Part shown: piece after piece, positions 14,001-24,062 of the stretch
How the letters are laid out: each line of letters begins with the position of its first letter
How positions within the stretch are numbered: position 1 is the first letter of the stretch
Assembly: GCA_023055505.1 (NCBI GenBank)
Contig: JALIRH010000077.1
Span: 868,001-932,000 of the forward strand
Length of the DNA: 64,000 nucleotides
Direction: 5' to 3'
DNA from: Callipepla californica brunnescens
Taxonomy: Eukaryota; Chordata; Aves; Galliformes; Odontophoridae
Position numbers and translations under genes: made by a program
Notes under the pieces: generated by a model
Seen by the model: only the letters and a program-made list of their open reading frames with translations
Database searches by the model: none
Told to the model about the DNA's origin: nothing

Positions 14001-14751
14001 GACATCTCTGGGTCTCCTTTGTCCCTGGCTGCCAGGTGGGTTACCAGGCAGTCATTTCCCCACGTTGGTGCTTGGGCAGCCATTTTGTGTCAGCACTTTC
14101 TCATTGCAGTCCAGTTACTGCTGTCACCACTCTCATCTGTAAGAAATTGCTTTATTTACTACAAGTACCTCTAAGGAGTTTGTTTGCCAGAATAAGTTCT
14201 ATGTTATGGGTGGCAGAGCTTTAGAACTGTAGCTGTAACACGTTCTCCCTGGGATGAACAATTGCAGGTGCTTTTTTTTTGTTGTTTGTAGGCTGAGCAC
14301 AGCCGACAGGTCATCTGTGGCAACTGTAGAATAAATTTATTCACTATTCCTAAAGTTGTGTTATTTGCCCTGGTTTCAAGGCTGAACAGAAGTGTAATTA
14401 ATGCAGGTGTGAATGAATGTCATTTTCTATTTCCCTGCCTTTTTTTTCCACTAATGGTCTTTAATATAAACAAAATGTCCAGGAAATTGCTTCGAGAAAG
14501 CTAGCCTTGACTTACCAATTACATCTGTAATAGGTAAATACTGTGTTTCTAGAGAAGGAAATAAGCCTTTTCTGAACTTATTAAGTGCTTCATCTTTCCC
14601 TCTTCATTCCATGTAGTGTAAAGAAAGTTTGTCCTCTAAGGAATACTCATTATCTGATGGAAAAGAGAAATTGCATTTTTATGCAACAGTTGTGCTGGAA
14701 CAGAATGTCACATTGTGGAACATAGAATCAGACCTTTCTTGGTATTTCTGC
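11046..14751. other. Intronic sequence, mostly unexplained
   Basis: Apart from the CR1 scrap at about 11255-11325, I recognise nothing. Several frames near 12.7-14.2 kb reach 60-112 codons without known motifs. The stretch 13220-13420 is loosely repetitive in GATACT/AATACT words but has no clean period. Confidence 0.5.
11255..11325 (-). mobile_element. CR1 LINE scrap, antisense
   Basis: The + strand reads GATTATCTAGTCCAATCATC followed by CACCTGCCCTCAGTATTGCC and TACTAAACCA. This closely follows the complement of the CR1 3' region (GATCATCTAGTCCAACCATC..., ...TTGCCCACTAAACCA in the usual copies). Only about 70 bp are readable before similarity fades. Confidence 0.7.
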
Positions 14752-14932
14752 TCTGGAACAGGCTGCCCAGAGAGGTTGTGGAGTCTCCTTCTGTGGAGAT
14801 ATTTAAGACCCATCTGGATGCCTACCTGTGTGACCTATTACAGGGTACGTGCTTTAGTTGGGGGGTAGGGGGGTTGGGCTTGATGATCTCCTGATGTCTC
14901 TTCCTACCCCTGCAATTCTGTGGTTCTGTAAG
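14752..14932 (+). mobile_element. CR1 LINE 3' end, sense
   Basis: A short, 5'-truncated CR1 copy reads in the PRKG1 direction. It contains the conserved GGAACAGGCTGCCCAGAGAG, then GTTGTGGAGTCTCCTTCT, then a GATATTTAAGACCC...CTGGATGCCTACCTGTGTGA block and the 3' UTR signature GGGCTTGATGATCTCC. The tail is CAATTCTGTGGTTCTGTAAG, matching the ATTCTGTG-type terminal octamers of CR1. It retains the usual 3' end and is clearly an independent insertion from the antisense copy at 7570. Confidence 0.92.
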
Positions 14933-17064
14933 CTCCCACTTGAGCCAGTGCCACCCAGCTCTCAGGACAAATGTTGAAGGGGAAAGGTAAGCTCTACTTT
15001 GCGCCATGTGGCTATGGGGGCTTTCTGGAGCAGTACATGTTGGTTTAAGAAGGCAAGGGGAAGATAACGTAAGTGATTTCATAGTCAATTTTCTAAGTGT
15101 TTACAAATAAGGCTGGAAGCAAGTTTCTTAGCTCTTTCGTTAACGCCAGACCCTGGCAGCGCTAATAGTTCATATCTGACACGACTTGATGGCTCTGGAT
15201 GGCTGCCTGTTATGGAGCATTTCTAGCTTGAGTTGTTGAAAACATTGTTTTATGTGAAAATCTTAAGCTGTAGTTTCTATTAGGTGAGATTTATCCTCTG
15301 CTCATTCAGAGAGGAGTAGCGGTCCTTTAGGGGCATCTCAAATGTGGTAAAGCAAGAGCAAAAGCATTTAGCATTTTTCAACTTTCATTCCAGCTGGGTG
15401 CAAAAAGAGTTTCAGGGAATGCAGACAGGCTTCATTCCCTGTTACTGATTTATGTTGATTTTTAAACTATGCTTACCCATCTGGCCTAAGGCACAGAACA
15501 GTGACAACAACTGCATTTGTTACAGTGCCAACCAGTAATAAAAAAGAAAGGCTTTGTTTCTCCGTTAACCCACAAGGGCTGCTGGCTGCGAAGCTAGATG
15601 AACACTTCTAATGAATACCCTTTAAAAGTTGAGGAAACACAACTTGAAGTGCATTTAGGAAGTGAATAACTGCTTTTGTGTTGGGCTGAATACAAAAGAC
15701 AGCCAAGGACCCTGCATCGTCTTCATGAACGTCAGAAAACAGATGTGCTGTTGGAGTGCTGGCATCTGTGTTTCTTAGGTTAAGATCAGCCCCTTGAGTT
15801 GCAGCCAGGGATATTTGGAAGCCCTTGCTAGCTGAGTACTGGGGTAGTCACCTGGGATGAATCAAAACTAATGCAGTCACCTACTGCATGCACTTCCCTG
15901 CAGATCATGGTTGTTGCTGGCAAGAAAAACTGCTTGCATCTCACTGGAGATCAAGGCCTGACCTTTCGAGTCTCTTCTACCCCCTTTCAGATTAGAAACG
16001 TCTTTGCTTTTGTATTTGGACAGAGATTCCACCTGGACATTTTTGCGCACCTGTTTTTCCCCATTTTGGCATCCTCTGTTGAACATGTTGAGCTCCCTGT
16101 TAGCTTGCAGAGCCAGCAGGAAAGCTGCTCTGCAGTTCCTACTTGACAGCAAGCAATTCCCCACAGTGCCCTCACAAGGTCTATGGATTGTCATCAAGTA
16201 CAAAACATTCCACAGCTGAATAGCATGAGATATAGCTAACAAAGTTACCTCATTGCCAGCTTGAGCAGCTCTTTCACCAATGCAGCTAGTTCAGTTCTGT
16301 TTTGTGGTCAAAGGGAAGTCTAGCAAAGCTTGGGACACGAAGCAATAAAACATTGTGGTTGTGGATTGATTTTGAAACATGAAGGTTTCTGATGTAAAGC
16401 TCAATTTGCTTATGCAGATTTGAGCCATGAAGCCACTAACCAGGCAGAAACCCCTGGGTAGGAATCTGGCTATCCTCATCATGTGCTAAAAAGCAGCTTT
16501 GTAGGCTGGCTGGGTGGGTTTTGGGCTGTGTTTTTGCAGATTCATAGATGGTGTATATGAAATAGATAGTAGTAGTAGATGCTTTTCTGAGTAACCATGT
16601 CACTGTAAAAAAAAACTTTGAGGAGTAGGGTATACTGCAGGTGAGACAGTACTCATCTGAATGTCTTTGAGTGTTATCTTCTTATAGTTTATCGTGTTTG
16701 GGAATGCAAGTGTTGGTGTAATGAGCTTTTGTTCTACGCTTAGGCCTGGGCATCATATAATTCCCTTTTATTTGTTTTGTGTTCTTGTTGCATTGTGGAG
16801 CCATGTATTTCCATTGAAAAAGAGTGTTTTCTAAGGGGGGAAGGAACAATTGAGAGCCTGACTAATCACATTTATTTTCCGCATCAGGTTGTTCAGTTCT
16901 GTTCTATTCTGCTATTAATACATATATTCTTGTTAGCGTTGTTTTTTTATGTATCTAGAAACTGCTTAGGACTTGTGGGATGTGGGTGGGTTGATTACCA
17001 CCTAGGCAAAGGACAAGTCCTGTTCTGCAGCAAGTTCTGGGTTGCAAAAATCTTGTGAGTTTGA

Positions 17065-17085
17065 TTTTTTTTTTTTTTTTTTTTT
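17065..17085. repeat. Homopolymer T21 followed by TTTG-rich tract
   Basis: Twenty-one consecutive T, then GTTTGCTTGTTTGTTTC. On the minus strand it could be an A-rich tail, but no retroposed body was recognised next to it. Confidence 0.85.
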
Positions 17086-18136
17086 GTTTGCTTGTTTGTT
17101 TCTAGCTCTGGAAGTTGTGGAGAATAATTTCTGTGCAGTTATGTGATCAAAAGTATAATGTGAAACCTTGTGTGGAAGGAAAAATCTCATTTATTTAGGG
17201 TTCTGTTTACTTCTCTACAGGGATCTCCCCCCAGGGGTCCAGTTGCTCCTAACTTTGCAACTGATTGTCAGTGTTTCTGAGACTAGAGCGACACACTAGG
17301 GATCTAAATTTAATATTAGGAGTATAGTCTTATGTATATGCTTTGTAACTAAGCATGATTAAGCAGCTCATGTTCTTGGAAATAAACTCAAAAGAGCAAT
17401 AGCATCTCGGTGCCATGTTTGTGCTAATATCTCATGCAGTTGCATTGCTAATTAGGTTACTGATGGATAGGTTTTTAATTAAAGCAATTACAGTGTTTCT
17501 TTCCTACCTCAGAAATGTATGTTATGCGTATGTGTTTTGTTTGACACCACCTGGGTATGTTGATGACTCAGTTGACTTCACATTGCTTATCCTCTGAGAA
17601 TTCAATCTCAGTTATGTAGACCATGGGTGCATTTTTCTCCCGCCTTGACCAGAAGGTCAAGTCTGTTGTGGGAGATAATAAGCAAGTGAAATTGTACCAA
17701 AAAAAAAAAAGTGGAGAAGTTCCCACTTGGACAAAAGAAAACAAGCAAACCTTTGATGAGATCTCCAGGAATTTTAACAGATATTCAGTTCTTTTTTGTT
17801 GCAGTCCCTGTTCCCTTTGTACTCCACAGTTATGTCTGTGTAGTTTCAATCATTCCTTTATATGCTGCTGATTAGTTATATCCATTTTGCGTTTGTGGTC
17901 TGCATATTTCTTTGTTTATGGTGGGGTGGCACAGGAATAGTGTGCATGGTTGTATACATGACTGAACAGATTTACTGCGCATATTCATTCCAGTTAAGCC
18001 TTAATTGAGTCGTAGTTGATTACCAGCTTTAGGAGTGGTTCTCCAGGTATTTATCACAAGTGATCTCCCATTGTAACAAAAATATATCTAATCTGGTAGA
18101 TGAAGATTGGATTCCAATGATATATGCTTATTTTCT

Positions 18137-18154
18137 GCTGAACACTTGTTCAGC
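18137..18154. repeat. Perfect 8-bp dyad with 2-bp spacer
   Basis: GCTGAACA-CT-TGTTCAGC is fully symmetrical and lies 101 bp before the exon at 18256. The half-sites resemble the GAACA/TGTTC halves of steroid receptor elements, but those need a 3-bp spacer, so binding is not implied. Confidence 0.7.
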
Positions 18155-18255
18155 CTCAAATGATGAGGGCAATATATATATATGAGACAACTGCAGCTGA
18201 GTTTAAAAAAAATATATGGAGGCATGCATTAATTAAAGTCTTTATTGTATTGCAG

Positions 18256-18319
18256 TGTTCCCACATTCCAGAGCCTTCCTGAGGAGATACTCAGTAAGCT
18301 TGCAGATGTCCTTGAAGAG
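18256..18319 (+). CDS. PRKG1: PRKG1 internal exon, start of the second cGMP-binding domain (CNB-B)
   Basis: This 64-bp exon encodes part of cGMP-dependent protein kinase 1, the cytosolic serine/threonine kinase that carries nitric oxide and natriuretic-peptide signals in smooth muscle, platelets and neurons. The first base (T) completes a codon begun in the previous exon. Then come 21 codons reading [20 protein letters not shown] plus a final E, the conserved helical lead-in to CNB-B (about residues 219-239 of mammalian isoform I-alpha, numbering from memory). The acceptor is TTGCAG and the donor GAG|GTAAGC, so the exon ends in phase 0. The peptide runs in frame into the exon at 44707. The preceding exon, which should encode the stretch ending ...EFLKS, was not seen upstream and probably lies outside the window. 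Identification rests on recalled family sequence and is secure because three collinear exons agree. Confidence 0.96.
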
Positions 18320-21300
18320 GTAAGCACATTGAATTTTGAGAGCTAATGAGTTCAGAGTTTGTGAGCCTTCTGGTAGCAATATCCAGGATCTTTTCTGAAA
18401 GAACAACTTCACTATTTTACTCCCAATTATGGTTGACTACTCCAGCACATCAAGATGATGAGAGGAGTCGTGTGGAAAAAAAAAAATGGATCCAATTCTG
18501 AACAGGGCTTACATATCTTTAATTGAATTTCCATCCTAGCAAGGATCAAAACAGTTGTTTCCTGTGTTGTGCGAAGAGGAAACCTTTTGCCCTGGGTCAG
18601 TGGTGGAGAAGAGGGCGTGTGGAAATGCCATTTCGTCCCAGATATGATAGGAAACTTATGTTGCGGGATAAAACTAGGCCTTAATGTAGGTGCTATGAAA
18701 AAGGAACTCTCATTAGAATTACAGCAGAGATGGGCAGATGTAATATGTTAAGATATTTGAAAGTCTGGAGTTGTCTTGCCTACCTGGCTGTAGCTGGTAT
18801 CTCATTAGTGTCAGGCTCTCAGTGAGTCTTTATTTAAAATCTTGTCCTGTAAACAGATGTGTAAATTGGATGCAAAATGAGCTGCACTGCGGGCAGTTTG
18901 TCCACATAGTGTATTCAGAGAGCTCTCTGTTCTGGACCTGACAAATTGCTTGTTACTGAACATTACAGAAACTGTTAATAAATCCTTTCAAAATGTAGCT
19001 TTGTGTGATTTAACTGTGGGGAAATCTGTGTACAACAACAGTGTTTTGTCATTCCTTGTTACTATTATTTTTTTTTTTTTAAATATATGCCTTGCCATAA
19101 GAGCCAGTCCTAATAAATGTTTATAGGAAAATGTTTCTCTATACTAAGTACTGCCTCTGCCACTGATTTTACGAAACAAAGCTGCTGACATTTAACTTGA
19201 TTTTTCAAAGCATTGATAGGACATTGTTATTTCTTTGCCTATTTATTTAGTATACAGATGAATTCATGTTTGTCATGCAACGTAATTGCATATTCATAGA
19301 TAAGCTTTATTTCCTTTACTGCCAAAGAAGTCTTCAGATTTAGAGAAGAGAGCTGTAATGCTTGATGCTATGAATTAAATGTGCACATCTCCAAACAACA
19401 CGCTTAATCAGAAACAGGTAGTTAACTTGCTTGGATTGCATAACTAATGCTAAGCTCCCTATTGAGAGTCGACAGAAAGTTTCAAGGGAGAGTGGGCTTC
19501 AAGGGGAAATCAGAACATCAGTGCATAAATCAGGCATGAAAGTAGTAATCATCTGTAGGTTGGTCCAATCTCATTGATTTTTAAACTCTAAACCTAGGGC
19601 AGCTGCTACAGCTGTGTTGTAAGATTATTCCCAGCCCTTACTGGGTAACCTGCAGGATATGGCTCCCTAAACATATTGCTTCATTTCTGACTTGAAGTCA
19701 TCCTCATTATTCCTTGTGTTTTTCTTTGACTTAATATATTTTGCGTGAGCTATAAAATATTACTGTCACACAGTGCATCTGGTTTAACAGTACCCAACAT
19801 ACTGAAACCAGGCAGCAATGGCTTTACTTTATCCTCTCTGTTGCTGTAACAAGTGTTGAATAAAAGTGACTCATTCACACAGTTAGAGGCAGGGAGAAAT
19901 CTTTCCTAAAGTCAAGATTTCATGCAGTTCTTCTTCTGATATCCTTCTATGAATTAATGCAACACTTTTGTCCTACATTCTTTAAATGATTTCTAAAAGG
20001 TGTTAACTAAAACCCGGAATAAAAAAATAACTGTTTAATTGCCCATTATCAAAATCAAACCCAGGAATAGCATTAAGAAGACAGAAGGAAAAAGGTCAGT
20101 ATTTGATATAATTTAATTTCTGGAATTGGTGGAAATACTAACACAAGTTACTTCTCATAGATGACTCAGATGAGAATTAACAAAACACTGGGGAATTTCC
20201 TTTTCAACTGCTGCAGTTCTGACTTACGTATGATCACTCACATCACTGCAATTGCTCATGTTTTATAGGCATGTGAAAGTCAAAGCACATCTATGGAGCT
20301 CAGTATTAGCAAATGCAAATTCAAGCTACTCATTAGACAGAGGCACGGCTGCTCCCACTTCAAGGTCCTCATTCTGGGGCTGAAGTTTCCCTGGATCCAG
20401 GCTTCACTTGACTTGTACATTACACCTACAACCAAACAATAGCCAGATTTGGGCACAGTTTCTGCAAGTGCCCAAAGCCTGCCTCTGTCTCCTTCCATCC
20501 CATTTTTTTTTTTATTAAATTAATATCTGTCAACATGACATAGGTGCTTGCTAATTACACAGTGTATAGCTGACTCTTTAATAACATTTTTCAAAATGTT
20601 ATGTGACCACTGCAGATTTCTACTACCATGGGAAGCTGAGCAGCCCTTTCAGCAGAGAGGTTGATGTAGCTTGGCTTTGATGACATCTCTGTTGAAACAG
20701 CTCTGCTTGGCCTGTGATTTTATTGTGTTGTTTACTTTTGTGCTTGCTGAGCATAATGCATGAGTCAATGAGTAATGTGTTTCTGCAGCCCAAGACTTGA
20801 TGTTTATTTTATTTGGGCTTTGGTATTATTAAGGAGGTGGTTTGTGCAGTCACTGTCTGCCTCTAGGACAGTCCCCTCAAAGCACTTGTAACTGCTTGCC
20901 TAAAACAAGCTTGCTAAGTGGGAGGAAGTATCAGTGATGTGAAGTTCTTATGAAATTGGTCAAAATTATTGGATAAGTAGGGAAAACTACATTTAAATTG
21001 TTACATGTAGAGACACTCATTTTGTGATCAGCTTAGCTTCTGCTTCACATAAACTGAGCAAGTGGCAGAGGTAGTTGTCTGAGTGAGGTGGGGAAGCAAA
21101 GGTTAATGATGCCTATGCTGTGCAGGGAATGAAGGACCCAAGTTAATTAGTTATTCTGCATGACAAACAACTTCCTTTGTAGGACAATACATTTCATCCC
21201 TCTTTTGCTGTGTGTTTGAGATGTGAGAGATAACACATTATTATCAGATAACACAGTAATGTGTTATCTGTCTAGAAAAAGTTTGCTAATGACATTTTTG

Positions 21301-21680
21301 TTATTCCCAATATCTTCCTCACTTTCCTTCCTTAGTTCTCACTTTTTCGTACTTTTCTTCAGCTGAAAAATTCCTCCTTGACTTCATTGTGTCCTTGGCT
21401 GCTCTCTGTTAAAGATGCTCAATGACAGTTGCCTCTGTCATGTATTCTCACTCTTGTTATATAATAGCATTGAACTGGTGACAAAGTAGTTTGTTTGTTT
21501 GTTTGTAAAGCCAGTTGTCATATTTATGTTTGTAAGGTGTGAGGATAACAGAATGAATAATACCAAATGTTCTTGTAGCCAAGATATGTTATAGATGGTA
21601 TAGTTAAACAGATTATTGTGATGGAAAAGAGACAATCAAAATAAAGGGAAAAAATGATCACCTGTGTTCTAGGCTTGCAA
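18320..21680 (+). other. Intron following the 18256 exon, no recognisable gene or repeat
   Basis: Start of a 26,387-bp intron (18320-44706). The donor is GTAAGC. The segment is AT-rich with T and A runs (for example near 19070-19081) and contains the hairpin at 21228-21269. No exon or named mobile element was recognised. Confidence 0.6.
21228..21269. repeat. Perfect 13-bp inverted repeat (hairpin)
   Basis: Left arm AGATAACACATTA (21228-21240) and right arm TAATGTGTTATCT (21257-21269) are exact complements around a 16-base loop that itself contains GATAACACAG, a partial third copy of the arm. It would make a stable small RNA hairpin. It has no recognised function. Confidence 0.85.
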
Positions 21681-21890
21681 TAGGAAACTCCAAAGGAGCA
21701 ATCTCCAAAAAGAGATCCTCCCCCATTGGTGGTCAACCCTTAAATGGGGTTTAAGAGAGGAGAAGTCAGACTCCACCCCCTTCTGGTCACACAGGTGAAT
21801 TGTTTTCACCTCTGCTGCCATGGCTGACTCAGTGCTCGCCTCAAGTGATCAATCAGTGGTTCAGGCCATGGTTCAACAGTTTCCATACAA
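21681..21890 (-). repeat. Unclassified interspersed repeat, copy B (inverted relative to copy A)
   Basis: The minus strand of this block aligns with 10843-11045 from GTATGGAAACTGTT to GGAGTTTCC, with an extra eight to nine bases near the start. Shared features are GAGCACTGAGTCAGC, CACCTGTGTGACCAGAAGGG, CCCCATTTAAGGG and GGATCTCTT. Here the inverted pair AGGTGAA...TTCACCT is perfect, while in copy A the longer CAGGTG/CACCTG pair is kept. The unit must be dispersed in this genome, but I could not assign a family; an LTR or a SINE-like element is possible. With copy A it brackets the PRKG1 exon at 18256. Confidence 0.7.
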
Positions 21891-22704
21891 TATTTAAATA
21901 TTGGAGTATTAATATAATAAGAGGAGGTAAGTTGCCAGCCTGCTGCTTAAACGTTGCTGTGTGCCTTAACCGTAACTGAGTGCTGTGTATCTCAGGTGTC
22001 CAAATACCTGAATCAGCTATATAAGTATCCTTGCTCTGTTTCCTTTGGGAAAAAGTTTGTCGAAGTGCCTTTTTGCATGTCATTTTTAGTCGTGAAACAT
22101 CTGAATACTTTTAGTTTCCTATTTTGAGAGAGGGGAACTTATTTGTAAACCAGAAGATTTACTGTAAGCGATTAAAAGCCAAGACCTCCTTGAAAAGGCA
22201 AAAACCAGGCCTTTCATTCCCCAACTTTTGTAGACTTTGAAACAATTTATGATCATCTCATCTGAATAAAGGCATTCTGATTTTTCTTGGAGCTTAAAAA
22301 AGTCTCTTTCACCAGGCACTGTTCAATATGTATCAGTTATGTGTCACAAAAATTGACGCATTTGTATTGGTAAAGAGTTCCTTTAGAAGAACACACAGCC
22401 TTAGCTTTCTGTGGGGAGCGTATAACAGAAGGAAGTAATTTACTGGCTTTTGGAATGTGCTGAAATACCCACAGAATGAACTTAATTCTGGTGCTGCTCA
22501 TTTTAAGCTTTGGCCTGGCCTCCAAACTCCATGATACCATGAAGCTGCAGCTGTCCTAGTGTGTTTTATAGGAAATGAGGGAAGAGAAGAAGCAATGTCT
22601 GCTGCAGTCCTGGGGACTTCCCTCTCTTCTTCTCGTGGGAATAGAGGAACTACTATCTCTGAGAACTGGAGAGTTTCAAAAAGCTTTGTGATTCATAGCA
22701 CTGA
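21891..22704. other. Intronic sequence, no recognisable element
   Basis: About 800 bp of AT-rich sequence between copy B of the unclassified repeat and the first CR1 fragment. No exon, RNA gene or named repeat was recognised. The 5' edge of the CR1 at about 22705 is uncertain. Confidence 0.5.
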
Positions 22705-23100
22705 AAATATTATGTGGACAACGTGTCCAGTGTTGGAGTTAATGGTATTGGTGGACAAAGGAAGAGCAATTGATGTTGCCTAGCAGGACTTGTGCAAGAC
22801 CTTTAACGTGGTCCCACACACCATTGTCAATTTTAAATTGGAGAGATATGAATATGAAGGCTGGGCTATTTAGTGGATAAAGAGGAGTGGTGGTCCATGG
22901 CTCTGTGTCCAGGTGGGAGTTAGTGACAAGTGATGTCTTTCAGGAATCAGTCATGGGATTGGTGCTCTTCAACATCTTTGTCTATGATGTAGATAAAGGG
23001 ATCGAGTGTACCCTCTGTAAGTTTGCTGATGACATCAAACTGAGCGATACAGACAATACAATAGAAGGGATAGATAATCTTGAATGAGATCACACAGCGT
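22705..23100 (+). mobile_element. CR1 LINE fragment, reverse-transcriptase core, sense
   Basis: A decayed piece of CR1 ORF2 in the PRKG1 direction. The translated traces, with stops and frameshifts between them, run through an LCKTFNVVPHTI block, then a VMGLVLFNIFVYDVDKGIE block, then CTLCKFADDIKLS. The last contains the FADD catalytic box of the reverse transcriptase. The + strand frame at 22887-23087 holds the last two. Neither the CR1 5' part nor its 3' tail is present. The fragment ends just before a second CR1 piece covering an earlier part of the same domain, so the two must be separate insertions or a rearrangement. Confidence 0.88.
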
Positions 23101-23109
23101 GTGTGAAAC

Positions 23110-23430
23110 AGTCAGAGGATCAGGCCCAGGTTCACAAAAGACAAGTTCTGCTTGACTGATTTGAGCCTCTATGATCAAGTGATGTGCCTGGTGAATGAGG
23201 GAAAAGTTGTTGATGTAGTGTACCTAGCTTTTGATGCTGTCTCACACAGCATTGTCCCGTAGAAGCTGGCAGCCTATGGCTTGAACAGGTACACTCTTTC
23301 CTGGGTAAAGAGCTGGCTTGTGGGCCAGGCCTAGAGAGTGGTGGTGAATGGAGTTAAATGTATCTGGCAGCCAAGGAATGGTTTGAACTGAAAGAGGTGA
23401 GATTTATGTTATACTCTCAGTATGTGATTC
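23110..23430 (+). mobile_element. Second CR1 LINE fragment, sense
   Basis: Reads in the same direction as the fragment just upstream but begins earlier in the reverse transcriptase: LTDLSLYDQVMCLVNEGKVV, then DVVYLAFDAVSHSIVP, a stop, then KLAAYGLNRYTLSWVKSWLV and GQA, a stop, RVVVNGVKC. The text corresponds to the CR1 blocks KAFDTVSHxIL and WIKNWLxGRAQRVVVNG. After 23380 the sequence GAACTGAAAGAGGTGAGATT looks like the CR1 region before the C-terminus, so an internal deletion is likely. The right edge is uncertain. Confidence 0.82.
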
Positions 23431-23698
23431 CTCGTGGTCTACGTATAGGTACAACGTATTGAGGACCAAAGAGTCTAGAGAGCAGATACTGTGAGAAAGG
23501 AATTCATGGGCAAGCAGAAGGACAGCTGAGCTTGAGAAGATGTCTGTGATATGTCTGAGGAGTTAATCCAGCATCTTTGTTCCCAGTGTGGCCAAGGGTA
23601 GGAATGAGCAAGAAGTGGGTAGTGCTCAGAGTCTGTGGGCTCTGACGTCCCTTTCTGTTTTTCCTTAGGAAAAAAAAAAAAGATAATAAAAATCATTT

Positions 23699-24062
23699 TG
23701 TGCTGGTTTCCACTGAGACAGTGTTAATATTAATAGCACAGCAGTGTTGTGGTTGTTGCTGAGTGTTGGGAATGGTCCAGGAGGTTGGGTGGAGCCTGGA
23801 CAGCTGGCCTGAATTAGGCAAGAGCTTATTCTGCACCAACTGACATCATGTAGGAGGCTATAGAGCTGTGAGGGGTAGGGATCAGCTGCTGCTTGGGCAT
23901 TGATGGGCTTTTGGTGTTGTTTCTGTTTTCCTTTTCTTAGTAAATATTTTTTGTCTCAACCTATGAGTTCTGTTTTGCTTCCATTTCTCTCCATCATCCC
24001 ACCTGGGAGAATGAGTAGACAGCTGTGTGGTGCTGAGCTGCCTGCCTGGTTAAACCACAACA
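23699..24062 (+). mobile_element. Solo LTR of an avian endogenous retrovirus (ERVL-like)
   Basis: The 364-bp block begins TGTGCTGGTTTCCACTGAGA and ends GGTTAAACCACAACA, so it has the TG...CA ends of an LTR. It is flanked by an exact 5-bp target duplication, CATTT, at 23694-23698 and 24063-24067. The 3' part (CTCAACCTATGAGTT, CATCATCCCACC, CAGCTGTGTGGTGC, GAGCTGCCTGCC) matches a widespread bird LTR family that I associate with ERVL-type elements. No gag, pol or env sequence and no second LTR are present, so recombination between two LTRs presumably removed the provirus interior. It lies in the sense direction inside the PRKG1 intron and has an AGTAAATA string that could act as a weak polyadenylation signal. 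Confidence 0.88.

Larger units (their letters stand above)
14933..18255 (+). other. Intronic sequence upstream of the 18256 exon
   Basis: No exon or named repeat recognised. It includes a T21 tract at 17065-17085 followed by GTTTGCTTGTTTGTTTC, a short TA tract at 18172-18183, and the 8-bp dyad at 18137-18154. The last bases (TTTATTGTATTGCAG) form a weak pyrimidine tract plus the AG acceptor of the exon. Confidence 0.6.

Noticed and set aside
1..18255. The PRKG1 exon preceding 18256 (ending ...EFLKS)
   Set aside because: Looked for by its expected peptide, but no matching sequence with splice sites was seen; it probably lies upstream of the window.
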